Positions 1 to 12,100 of a stretch of DNA of 64,000 nucleotides are shown here, piece by piece. A model generated the notes under the pieces. It saw nothing but the letters and a program-made list of their open reading frames with translations, was not told where the DNA came from and ran no database searches. The position numbers and the translations under genes were made by a program. How positions within the stretch are numbered: position 1 is the first letter of the stretch; every line of letters begins with the position of its first letter. Source of the stretch: Rallus limicola (Eukaryota; Chordata; Aves; Gruiformes; Rallidae); the NCBI GenBank assembly GCA_022605955.1, contig JAKCOZ010000039.1, positions 3,224,001-3,288,000 of the forward strand, given 5' to 3'.

Positions 1-476
1 TCCAGTGATCTACTACCCTTATATTGAAGAATTGTTTCCTCATATCCAACCTATATCTCCCCTTTTCGAGTTTAAAACCATTACCCCTCATTCTAAAGCT
101 ACATTCCCTCATGAACAGTTCTTCCCCAGCTTTCTTATAGGCACCTTTCAGGTACTGGAAGGCCACTATAAGGTCTCCCTGGACCCTTCTATTCTCCAAG
201 CTGAACAAGCCCAATTCTCTCAGCTTGTCTTCAGAGGAGAGGTGCTCTAACATTCTTATCATTTTTGTGGCCCTCCAACAGGTCCATGTCCTTCGTGTGC
301 TCGGGGCTGCAAAGCTGGACGCAGTACTCCAGGTGAGGTCTCACCAGAGCAGAGCTGAAGGGCAGAATCACCCACCTCTCTTGATCTGCTGGCCACCCTC
401 CTTTTGATGCAGCCCAGGATGTGGTTGGCCTTCTGGGCTGCAGATGCACATTGGTGGCTCATATCCAGAGCCACCA
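1..476 (-). repeat. CR1 LINE fragment, 3' part of ORF2 region, cut by the window edge
   Basis: Read on the minus strand, this resembles the CR1 reverse-transcriptase C-terminus, including SSALVRPHLEYCVQLCSP and KDMDLLE. The plus strand shows the matching anti-sense CR1 wording, such as ggtctccctggacccttct and gcagtactccaggtgaggtc. The element is 5'-truncated near 476. Its 3' end lies left of the window. Several frame breaks show it is dead. Confidence 0.85.
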
Positions 477-527
477 ACAAAGGACAATGTTTTTTATTTC
501 TTTTATTTACTCTTTAATACTACATTT

Positions 528-590
528 CACAGAATTTTCACAGAATTTTAGGGGTTAGAAGTGACCTCCAGAGACCATCTAATATCAGGC
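528..590 (-). repeat. CR1 3'-end fragment with tail
   Basis: The duplicated unit tcacagaatttt is followed by aggggttagaagtgacctcc and agagaccatcta. This is the reverse complement of the usual CR1 3' end and tail. It is only about 60 bp long and is separate from the larger CR1 immediately to its left. Confidence 0.7.
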
Positions 591-2819
591 TATAGTTGTG
601 CAAAAGCACATTGGGTGGGTTATACACTGAATACATTTGGTGAGCAAAAGGTAGGTGGATAAAAAATTACTACAAATCTCCTCTACATTTAGGCTATTTT
701 AATAAATACAGCCATAACATGTTCCATCTATTCAACACTTATATTAATTTCAGTGCTAAACTGCTACTAAAACCTGTATATTTAAAGGTAAATATTTGTT
801 ATAATGACCATGGCAATCACATGGCACCAGTCAGCAATTCTCAGCCATCAGTGCATGTGTCTGAGACTTCTGGCATTTCAAAAAGTTTGTGTGTGAGGAA
901 AGTGAATGGCTGTGACAGTTAACAGTATCTGCAGAGGATGTGAGAGCCACAGACCTAAATGCCATCTGAGCCTTATTGGAATATAATAGGTGGTAGATTG
1001 GTTAGAAGAGTGATGCGAGGAAAGAAAAGCGCTCACAATGCCCTATCCTATTAGCTACTGAAACCTCCTGGACAGAAACATGCTCTTCCTCCCTTCTTCC
1101 ACTGAAGGAAAGTGGGCCATGGGAATAGCCAATTCTTACATTAATTGCATGAGATAAAAACCTACTTTTCATATAGGGTAGGAAATACCTGAGCAATGCC
1201 ATATTTGCTTGTAGGAAAAAAATCCCTGCTAGCTCAGTGAAGAAGACATCTGAAAATAGACTAGCTCTGCCCCAGTGACAGGGGATGGCAGAAACCCAAT
1301 TCATTTCAAAGCCAGTGCAGTGAGGCCAACACTAGCTACTTCTGGCTTTTCTACTCAGAATGGTTACTATACATTAAAGGCGTATGATCTCACTTAAAAA
1401 ATCCCTAAGAGGTGACCCTTATGCCATCTCACCTAGACAAAAGCATTCCTAATCTGTCTCACAGTGACTGTACTGTGGAAGCTGTGTGCACCCCACAGTC
1501 CTCATCACCAAATGTGTATCCATCCAACTTCAAGGGAGCAGTAAGTGTAAGGAGGGAGCTGCGTGGAAGCTCTTCTCACCCTCCTAACCACAATGGTGAG
1601 GCATGTCACAGACCAAACTGCCCTTCCCTGGACGAACACTGAACGGCCGAAATCGTTGCTAGTCATCTGGCATTTATCAGAACCCTTGAAAAGAGGTGTT
1701 TAAGTCTCAGATGTATGTGCTATTTATTTCACATGCTCAATTATTAGTAAACTGCAAAAGCCAGTCCTCAGTGGGTAGGAAATGTCAAGAGCAATGTGGC
1801 CTTTGCAGTAGGACCTGGAGTTGCATATTGAACAGCAAGGACAGGAAGGAATTGAATAGGTGATGATTAACTGCATACTCTGTGGCACTGAACAGGGAAG
1901 GGTCTCTGAGGTATATGAAGCAAAACACACAAGCAGTAGTTCTGGCAGTGCTCAGGTTTGCAATCTGCATTCATATTTGAGTGAAATTGATATTGTTTGG
2001 GGAGAAAAAAGAAGACAAGACAAAAGAGGACTTTCATCGTACTGCATCAGTGACAGCTGTGTGGGTCATCAACAGAGTCAGAATATGTTCAGTTTCTTGC
2101 TGAGAAATCCTGAGCTGACAGTCGATGGCACCCACAGGAGTGTATCAGCCTTTATGTCAGCCCTATGCCTACCACCCACAATTGTTCCTATTGTTCTTAC
2201 TTTCCACCCTGAGCACATATTTTAGAAGAGACACCCTGCATCCCCATCTCATGTAATAACCCCATGGCTAGTCTTTAACGCATCAGCACCAACGAAGGGG
2301 AGCTAGTGCTGTCATTGTGTGTTAGGAGTATGAATCTGAGCTCAGATAATGAATCAGGCCCCTTAGGGAATGGGGGCAATGAGGTGCCTCTTAAATGTCC
2401 CAGATACACCTCAGCATGTGCAATAGCAGAAGTGTAGGCATTGCATACATTTCCTGGAGAAAATATAGGTGGAAACATGGTTTCAGTGGGGATTTCTGGA
2501 TAACATTCTTGCCTACAGGGACTTAAATTAAGCCCATCATGCTCAGAAAGTTGTGAGGGGAAAGAACACAATGATAAACTTACATGATGCAATGAAGTGC
2601 CATGAAGAATTACCAGTCTATTGGCAAATAAACTAGTTCAGGAAATCAGTATAGCTATGCAAGCATGGCCCCACATATTGGCCAGTTAAGCCTGATGGAA
2701 AGGTAGAACTAACTTGTTCAATGAGAGAGACATGGTAATGGATGTGAATAAAACATTACACCAATGACTGTGCTATGGAGGGGCTTATGAACAACCCTGA
2801 ATGACCAGTAAAAATCTAA

Positions 2820-3209
2820 AATCAGAGGCATGAAGCATTTCTCCTACGAAGAATGTCTGAAAGAATTGGGTTTTTCAGCCTGGAGAAGGCTCCTGGAAGA
2901 CCTTAGAGCAGCTTTCCATCACAGGGGCCTACAGGAAAGATGGAGAGGGACTGTTTACAAAGGCATGGAGCGATAGAGCAAGGGCTAATGGCTTTATACT
3001 GAAAGAGGGTAGATTTAGATTAGATATAAGGAAGAAATTTTTCACTCTGAGTGTGGTGAGGCCCTGGCACAGGTTGTCCAGAGAAGCTGTGGCTGCCCCC
3101 TCCCTGGCAGTGTCCAAGGCCAGGTTGGACAGGGCTTTAAGGCAACCTGGTCTAGTGGAGGGTGTCCCTGCCCATGGCAGGAAGTTGGAAGTAGATGAAC
3201 TTTGAGGTC
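2820..3209 (+). repeat. CR1 LINE fragment, plus orientation
   Basis: It matches the last 400 bp of CR1: tctgaaagaattgggttttt, then ctgaaagagggtagattta, ggaagaaatttttcactc, and the 3' wording aggttggacagggctttaag up to ctttgaggtc. At the end, where CR1 should read cccttccaaccc and then its 8-bp tail, the sequence passes directly into the pentanucleotide array. Confidence 0.9.
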
Positions 3210-3288
3210 TCCTCTCCTCTCCTCTCCTCTCCTCTCCTCTCCTCTCCTCTCCTCTCCTCTCCTCTCCTCTCCTCTCCTCTCCTCTCCT
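3208..3288 (+). repeat. (TCTCC)n microsatellite at a CR1 3' end
   Basis: About 16 near-perfect copies of a 5-bp pyrimidine unit start inside the CR1 terminal motif ggtccc. Confidence 0.97.
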
Positions 3289-3297
3289 AAATGATAA

Positions 3298-3321
3298 TCT
3301 ATTCTATTCTATTCTATTCTA
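3298..3321 (+). repeat. (ATTCT)n short array
   Basis: Roughly four and a half copies of ATTCT lie 10 bp after the TCTCC array. They probably derive from the CR1 tail unit ATTCTATG. Confidence 0.9.
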
Positions 3322-5600
3322 CAAAATTAACTTGGATATGCACTAATGAATGCCATCTCCTATATGGCAAACTGACTTTTTTCAAAGGCATGTAACATAA
3401 ATTTCAGGCAGATTTTATAAAGGATATGGAAACCACATCATTAATTCAATAGCAACTCACTGTAGAATTCTGAGTTCTTGTTTCAAAGCATAAAGGTGGC
3501 AAGTGCATTTCTTTGGTGGACAACAAACAAGAAAAGCAGGGTTTTCATGCTTTGTTCTTGGAATGGTTGAAATGTTTTGATGAGGGTTTTTTTTTTAAAA
3601 GAATTTTGCTTGCTACTCCACAGGGACTATGCTAACCTAAATGGTTAAAATCTGGAGAAATTACATATCCACTGAAAACTCAGTCTTGTAATGGCAAGCA
3701 TTAAGCAACACTACTAGGAGATGTCTTCTGCGCTACCTATGGGCATGTATCTAGTGAAACCTTTCAGACAGAGAGACAAGATGTAAAAAATTCTTACAAT
3801 TGTGCTGTGGAGTATTGTAAAAATAGTTACAACTAAAACATCCTTCCTTCTGATCACAGACTTTGTTAGAGAATACGAAACACTGCTAGAAAAACAGCCA
3901 TTTGAAAAGTGATCTGCTTGGTATGTGTGTTCTCATATAGAAATAAATTGAAGGCAATACCACCTATGCAGCAGTGACAAGTTAATTCAATTTCCATCTC
4001 AAAATCAGGTAAAGTGTATCTCATTTGTTACCATGGATACAAGACATTACTTCCATTTGTTTGAGATCTCACAGTGGGTATGAAATTAAACTGTGACACA
4101 GTTTTATGGAGGAAGTTGACTAAACCCCCTATAAGTTCAATGTCATTAGTCCAAAGGATTTTCTTTTTTAGGCACACTAAATAAGCAGGTTGCTACTACT
4201 GCTCATAAGGTATACTTCACAAGCAAACATTTGTGTGATTTTGCTGATTTTACTTTGGATCAGTAGGAGTGATGGACAAGAAAATAAACATTCATTTCAT
4301 CAGTCCCACAAATGTGGGAAAGAATGTCCAGATGGTAGAAGTACATTAAAAATACATTGATGTTGTGTTATTTGCTATTGTTTGGCACCAAATATGTTTA
4401 CAAAATTTTTTTTAGATTCTGAAAAGCCATCCACTTCTTTTCTGATAAATTTGCTTTTCAGGCTGCCACTCAAATCTCTTGCTCTCTAGTTTTCAAAGTC
4501 AGAAGAAGAGGTCTATGAAAAAGCATGGGACAACGAAGAAGCAAGAATGCTGACATATATATAGGGTTCAGGAATTCAGTGGCATTCAATTTACCTTTTC
4601 TGGAATTAATTTTAATATATACAAAAGGATAAAAGGGAATACAGGTCTCTTGTTAAATTATTACTACCAAGTCCTGGCTATATGTTTAATATTTCATAGA
4701 GAGACTGATTTCCATAGATGCTGAGCACCTGCTATACTGATGGATTTCAGCTAACGCTGTCATCTCTCAACATTTACAAAACCAAGCAGAGATAAAAGTC
4801 TACCTCAATCAAAGGTTTATTTCTAAATATTCATGCATGAACTGCATGAAAAGGACAAGGTTATGGGATGTCATGACTATGGCTAATCATTGATCTCCAA
4901 AGCCATCATCCAGCTGCTTAATTGACTGATAATATCCCACCAAATATTCTGAACTCCACCTCCAGCGTGTCTGTGTTGCTGCCCTCCTCAGCATATTGTC
5001 AGACCGTATTATCTGCAATGTCTTCTCCAGCTCCTTGGGCCATCTCTAATTATATCCCATTGGGAGTTAGTAGGTCTGACCCCAAGATGACAAACTAGAA
5101 AAATTCAGTACCTCACAGCAAAATTGTCACGAACACGGAACCTCTCAAAGGAATAGGACCTACAGTGTCCATTGCTAGTTGAACAGAGAGGTAAGTCAGC
5201 CACTCTCTGTTATTGACTTGCATTATTAACATTTGCTTGAAATTACAATAGAAATCTATTTATATTCTACCAGTTGATTATTCTTCATCCAGACCCCAGG
5301 TAGGAAATTATAATGATGCAAAATGAGCATTAGGGCTCTAGCATTTTGATTTAGTAGTATTTTGTGCCCACTTTTCATTGATTTTAATGGAGAATTAGTA
5401 CCAGGCTGAAATTTAGCACAATATTTATATATGCAGTTACATTTAATGAACCCAGTGATATTTAAGTATCCATTTATATAAGGATAAGATCATGAATAGA
5501 CCTCAAGCATGTCTAAAGTATACTGAAACCTCAAGTATTTCTGATTAATGACTTTATTCCTAAGTTCAGGACAGATTTTATTACTGAATTGTCAATGACT

Positions 5601-5681
5601 TTTTTTTTTTCATTTTCTTTTTCTTTTTCCTTTTCCTTTTTTTTTTTTCTTCTGGGTTTTTTTTTTTTTTGTTTTTTTTTG
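5601..5681 (+). repeat. T-rich low-complexity tract
   Basis: Almost pure T with scattered C and G over about 80 bp. It has no internal element structure. Confidence 0.95.
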
Positions 5682-6909
5682 GCTTCAGAATGACTCCATC
5701 ATACTATACATCATCCCAATTTGGACAAACTGCAGGTTTTGAAGGGTTTTATGTTCATATAAAGACACGTGTAGAGTTGTCTTTTGCTCTGTTATTTGGT
5801 GTTAGGTGGGATTTGCAGACTTGTTGGACTTGATGTGTACTGGGAGAGCAATGCAGTTCCTAATCCAACTAGGCAGCTCATATATGCAAGAATGTCTCCT
5901 GGCTTTTGTCATAAAAAAGCAGTTCAGTGCAATCTGGAAATGGGCAAAGCTTGGCCCCTTCTGGAATCTAAAACTGGGGAATGATAGAGGAACACACGTG
6001 TTCCTTCAGGGCTCAGATGCTGGAGGCCAAATTAATCTCTGCAGTGACATCTTGAGAATCTCCATTCCAGATGGGAACCCAATCCATTCTTGTGGTGACC
6101 CACTGCCCTTTTATTCTGCAATGCAGCGGCTGAATCCAGGTGCTTGGGCAGGAATGAAGCTTTACACATCTATGTTTAATGAGAGCTGCTTATGTGTTAA
6201 TAGACACGTCAGACAAAGCAGTGGGAGCAGTCTGGATGTGTCTGGCAAGATTTACCCTGCACAACTTCAGGAGCATTTATACAAATAATGGATAAGATAA
6301 AAAACTTTGTTGCTGCATTAAACGACTTAAAAATTGCCTGAGTGAAAAGGTTACATCCATGGGTCAGCATAAATGACAAAACCTCTGGAGATAGCAATGA
6401 TGTTACTGTCCTCTTGAAAGTTGGCAGGAGGGTCATCTGGATGAGCTGCAGTTTTCTCAGCCATCCTCAAACAAGAGTCAGCAGAAAAAAAAGACTAAGT
6501 AGAGAAGTAGAGATGCATCTAAAGCTACAGATGAATGCAAATGAAGGGACTGCAGAGCACTGGATATACTATACGGGACAAACTTTCTTGAATTCTTGGT
6601 GCAGAATTAGTGCCATTGGATTAAATGAGGAGTGCAACAAGGGTTGTACTGAAGTAATTTGCTCCTAAATGCAACATACATAAGGAGTTTCCTGGAATGA
6701 TCGATAGGCTTACAATTTATGAACTCCTAAAATGACTATCCCTAAGTATGTCCCCAATTGCTCTGCCCCACCTTTCCTTCATCTAAAATCCATAGGAATT
6801 TGAATCTGAAAAGAAACCAAGACATTGACAGCTAATAGTCTTGATTACAGCGCAGCCTCATGGTACAAATTTTCCTCAAAAGACCCAAGCTTTTCTTCTG
6901 TAGCAATAC

Positions 6910-7094
6910 CTGCTGCATGCCTTGCATTGTCTGCTGAAGAAACTGCAGCTGCTGGTCCTTCGTAAGGCTTTCTTCTGTTCGAAAAAGCTGTCCTTTCTCC
7001 TGTTTCAGGAGCTCCACTTCATTCCTATAAGCGTCCAGCTGCCATCGAAGACTATCGTTCTCTTCCTTTAGCGCATACGCCTGGGCGGCTAGAG
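6910..7094 (-). CDS. ENOX1: ENOX1 coding exon E (C-terminal coiled coil)
   Basis: This 185-bp exon follows a strong acceptor, tttctcttag, and ends at CAGCAG|gtattg. Its first two bases complete an alanine, then LAAQAYALKEENDSLRWQLD, AYRNEVELLKQEKGQLF, RTEESLTKDQQLQFLQQTMQ and GMQQ. Leucines at heptad spacing, with dense Glu/Lys/Gln, make this a clear coiled coil, as known for the C-terminal half of ENOX1. The exon ends at phase 0, and roughly 150 residues of the protein should remain downstream. The donor lacks the usual A at +4 and G at +5. If it were not used, the frame would run 25 codons into the intron and stop at 6832-6834. Confidence 0.95.
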
Positions 7095-8861
7095 CTAAGA
7101 GAAAATGAAAATGTGAAGATATCAGTAAAATGGATTGTTTCCTTACAAATAATGCAGAGGACATTGTCAGGGGAGATGATGATACAGCTGAAAGCCAGTG
7201 AGACATTTCGGAGCTGAGACAAGACCCAGTGGAGCTGAAAATGATTAGGTTCTGGCATAGAGTGTAGCTAGGAAGTTATTTCCTGGGATGGAAGGAGCCA
7301 TAAAGCGACCCTGGATAATTCAAATGCTACTTGCAATCTGGCTGCTAAATTTAGGCTTATAGTTTAGGAAGAAACTGGCATGCAGTCCAAGGGCAATGCA
7401 CCCACCAACTTTACAACATCTTCCCAGTGATGTTACAGAAACCAATACAACCATTTAGTGTTTATCTAGTGTAGTGGCCAGATGTTCCAATCAGATCTGT
7501 GCTCAGGAATTTTGACTACGTAAAGTCGCTGGATTTAATCCCATGAGAGAGGAAATACAGAAATTCCTCTCCAATCTTGCTAAGAACTACTTCGTAGCAA
7601 TGGTTATGAGGAACCATTTAGACAGAAAAATGATGTAATAGAGTAAAATTATATAAAATGCAAATGCTCAAAAAAAGTGTTGGCACTACAAGAACATTAC
7701 TACATTAAAGGCATTGAAAGACACTTAAGTAATTTCCTTAGGAAGCTCCATTTGGCCCCTTTTCAATTTAGAATGGCATTTTTATTATCATAACTGATAG
7801 CAGGTGTTTGTGAAGAAATCGATTAGTATGCAGGGATGGAAATTACATTTGCCAAATGACTTGCACAGTCTGCAATATAAGCTAAAATTTGTGTAGCAAA
7901 AGGCAGAAGGCTATAAAGCATGTACTAGGAACATTATTTAAATAAATTATCGGAACATAAATACATATAGGAAAGTGTGGCATTCATTACTTTAGGGATG
8001 TGGTTATCATCCTATAGAAGAACCCACTCCTGGTAGTATTTATACTTGGCAGTAGCAGTGGTCATTTGGCACAGCAAACTGCCATACTATACTATTTTCC
8101 TTCTTGGAACCTGGTAACACAACAACATTACGGAGCAGCTGTAATTAAAAAACAACAATCTACCATAGCCAATTCTATCAACATTTGGTAACTGAAGCAC
8201 ATAACTGATTTACATTCCTGATTAAATGATTTCAGGCTTGGTATCACAGAATTCTTTCTTGCCCACCTACAATAGCATTGTGGTTAAACTCCAAATTACA
8301 GGAAATTGTCTATTAATTCCATTTGATGTTAGCTCTCTCTTGACTAGACCTTCCGCAGTTAAAGAGTCCCCTGTTCCCCATGATAACATGATTCAACACG
8401 TTCGTGAAATTATATCAACACTTAGGTAGAATGTCACAATATTTCATTACCAACAAAAATGTTTAATCTTTGGTAGGAGAAAAATCTACCTTTTCCTCAG
8501 AAAACTTTTACTAATTTTAAAATAGTACAAATGCATTACCGAAAATAAAGTAGAGCTAGTTACTATTCATGGATTGGTTACTGCGCTTAATTCGGATATT
8601 CTGCAGAATCTCTCTGGAAGATTTAGCAACAGTTACATTATTGTTACATCAAATAAAATTGTTCTGAAAAGCATGTAATCGTCCTTCCATGACAAAATTT
8701 ACCCTCAAGAAATTGCAATGATGAGTCCAATGGGCAAATAAAAGGATGATTTTTTTTTTTTTTTAAAGAGTCAACTAGCTATGATATTAGAAAAGAAAAA
8801 AGAAAAAGAAAAAAGAGGCCAAACAAATGAAAACCTCAGTCTAATAAAAACTCATGTCTAA

Positions 8862-9128
8862 AAAGTTTGGGTTGGAAGGGCCATTAACAGATCATCTACT
8901 TCCAACCCCCCTGCTATGGGCAGGGACACCCTCCACTAGACCAGGTTGCCCAAAGTCCCATCCAGCTTGGCCTTGAACACTGCCAAAGCTTCTCTGATCA
9001 ACCTGTCCCAGGGCCTCACCCCCCTCACAGAGAAGAATTTCTTCCTAAAGTCTAATCTAAATCTGCCCTCTTTCAGTCTAAAGTTGTTGCCCCTTGTTCT
9101 GTCACTACAGGTGTGGGCAAAAGTTTCT
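8862..9128 (-). repeat. CR1 LINE 3' fragment, minus orientation
   Basis: On the plus strand it reads gggttggaagggccatt, then gggcagggacaccctccact, agaccaggttgcccaa and cttcctaaagtctaatct, which is the reverse complement of the CR1 3' region. It is 5'-truncated at about 9128. The terminal (AGAATCAT)n tail has decayed. Confidence 0.9.
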
Positions 9129-12100
9129 CTGTCATTTGTATTCTTTTACTCCTACTGATTAGACTCTCACAACCTTGTTGGTTTTGTTTTTTTTTGTTTT
9201 GTTTTAAATGTAGTAATTCTAGCTAGAAACTGACCACCCTTCTGCTCTCTGAGAGCATGAAAGGAGATCACCATGGGCATTCTTGGTTTTTTACAGTGGC
9301 TTGAGAACAGAAATTCATCTGCTAACCTAAGTCTGATGCATAAGGAGGGTGTAAAGCCTATGTTTTTTTTAATAATCATCCCCACTGAAATGTGGGTTAG
9401 GATCCAGATTCAACTGAGGTTCAGTCTGCCCGTCCTGGAAAGGCTGCTGTTGTGTATTTTCTGGGTCATGCTACAGACCAGTTGTAGAACTCCTTCTTTT
9501 GGTCTCCTACTTAAGTTCAGGCTACTGAAGTGCTGTCAGGGACAGCATGAGAAGTCTGCTACAAGGGCAATGAATCTGGGGCAACAGATATGGCTACAAC
9601 ATATCGCAAAAGTAAGTCACCTCTAGGTGATGAACCTATTAGGGTTGAAAAAATAACTCATGCAAATAGAACAAGTCACAGTATATATGAGCAGAGAAGG
9701 TAATGATATATTTTTCTTGTAGAAACACAATACAGCCTTTTTACTGCTAAAAAAAATATCAGAGTAGCACCTCTGAATGCCACAATTTTATTTCATTATT
9801 TTAAAATTATATTCAGTATACAGTATTAAAACCTATATGACAATAATTACATTGCAGTAGTACCAAAAAGTCCCATCCAAGGATGGGTGCCCTGTTATTC
9901 TAGATTGCAGACAACAGAAGAAAAACGCTGTTTGGAAGAGGTTACAATCTATTTTAAGACAAAATGGAAAAATCTTGACCAACCTACAGTGAGGGAATAA
10001 GGATACAGCAGAGATAAGTTTGTGATATTAGGCAGGGTTCCCTGAAGTGTACTATTTCTTATCAACATTAGAATACACCCTGGTGATCTTCCTAGCCATT
10101 CATAATAACCAATTAAAGATGGAGACCAAGGTAGAAACATCCTTAAATAATGAGGATGCAACACATATAGCAGCAGTGTAACAGAATACTAAATTGTCAC
10201 AAGCTTTTAAATGAAATAATTATAGATAAGAGTCCACAAACAGTAAGGCATTAAAATCATGTAGTTTCTTTCCTATTTAATTTAAAGCTACAGATAGTTG
10301 GTTCCTAACATGTGTGGATAGAGTGGCTAGCAGAAGAGGACACTAAGTCAGAGACAGTCTTCTGGGGGACCCCAGGGGCTCCAACTCATTCAACACTGAG
10401 TAACTATTTTAAACAAAATCACAAGCCTTTTTTATCTAGATCTAACATAACTATAATTTGGAGACATTTATATTTTAGTACAGTCAAATTAAAACATTTC
10501 TGAATTCAGACTGAGACTTTTGATTCCAAATACAATATCTATTATATAAAAAAAGAATTATAATTTATTTTAATTCTATTTCATTTATAAAAATTACACC
10601 TAATAATACATAATTTATTACATATATAAAGAAAGGCACTTAACTGGATACTAAATTAAAATCAGAAGAGAACATGGGGGAAAAGGGAATCTGCATTATA
10701 AAAAGTAAATATTTTTCAAAGTTTTACAGAAACTTCTGCTATGACTTCATTGATAAAGCTGATGAATATAGATCTAGTTGAATAAAGTTTACTCAGCTCA
10801 TCTCAACACTACTGCTCAAGCTCCTTTAACTTTAGTAGTCCAGATATGCATCTACAAAATCCCACCCTGAGACATGTTAAAAAACATTTTAGGTTAAAAA
10901 GACAAAGAATATTGAAAGTATTTATGGAAGACCTATATACAAGGAAGCTATATCAAAAGAAAACTCCAACAAGAATCCCAAATAACTGCCTGTGCCATAA
11001 GCAGAGGAAAATATTCCTACCTAAACAAACACAGCTGGAAACCAGCTCACTATACACTTTGCAGGATTTTCACTGAGGGATGCAAAATGATACCTGCCAG
11101 TCTCAACTGGCAACTGGAGGAAGATTAGACATATGTAAGTGGAGGAAATGTTCCCACTGATATTCTGAGGTCATCTAAGAAGTTAGCATGATTTTCTTGT
11201 GCTGAGGCAGCAGGAATTTAGCAACAGCCTCGGTGGTAAGATAGATAGACCATGTTGGGCACCCAGGCTAGACTCAAAGCAAAAAGACACTCATTTTAAA
11301 ACAAGACTGACTGATCAGAAATCTGTTGAAGTCTAAGGACATCCTCATTGACTGATGTGTTTGCTTTCTTTATGAATAGGACTGATCTGTACCTTTTACT
11401 TTTAGCTGTTGCTCTGTCACTACGTTTAACCTAATACATAACAGTGTCCCCTGGAACAAATGTAGACTAAGTCTTCACAGGTGATACAGGGTAATTGTAG
11501 TACCTTATGTCTCACATCATGACATTCTGGTCAGGAAATAAATACGCCACATCTCTGAATGCATTTTATTCAGGAAATTAAGGAGAATCTAAGAATCTAC
11601 GAGTTTTATTAATGCACACCTGGGCTGTGCATTTCTCATTAGATGATGAACTAATAACATGATGGTTAACATTAATGGCAGACTACTAATTTGCATTCTG
11701 GGGACACTGAGTCAAAATACATGGGCATTAGTACATCTCAAGAGTCTGAGGCAATCTGGAAGCAGTAGCATTTTTTTTTAATTGCTTCCTCTATACTTGT
11801 ATAAAAATGATCACAGAACCAAAAACCTATGTGCTTATTTGTCTATCATCAGAATTTTGGTCTCTACTAGTCTCTGTAGCAGAATTTCTCGGTGCTTTGG
11901 CAATGTGTTGATAAAGCGAGGCTAATGAAAAGAGGTGAGGAGCATATTCCCAAACCTTCTTGCTATCTGAGTTCTACTAATGCCATTAACCTAATTTCTT
12001 GACTTAAAAAATAAGATTAAAAAAGATATAATGCTCCTTTTGATAACATCAACAAGAAAAGCATCAAAAGCTGTCAAAATGATGGCTGTTATTATGGTAA

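Larger units (their letters stand above)
1..6909 (-). other. ENOX1: ENOX1 downstream intron (at least 6.9 kb)
   Basis: The next ENOX1 exon, expected to encode more coiled coil, was not found here, so this flank is taken as intron running out of the window. It contains CR1 copies at 1-476 and 528-590 (minus) and 2820-3209 (plus), the pentanucleotide arrays at 3208-3321, and a T-rich tract at 5601-5681. About 3322-5600 and 5690-6900 are unique sequence with nothing recognisable. Confidence 0.75.

Noticed and set aside
5806..6288. 160-codon plus-strand frame
   Set aside because: It opens at GTG, lies in an ENOX1 intron, has no recognised domain and no flanking splice signals that suggest an exon.
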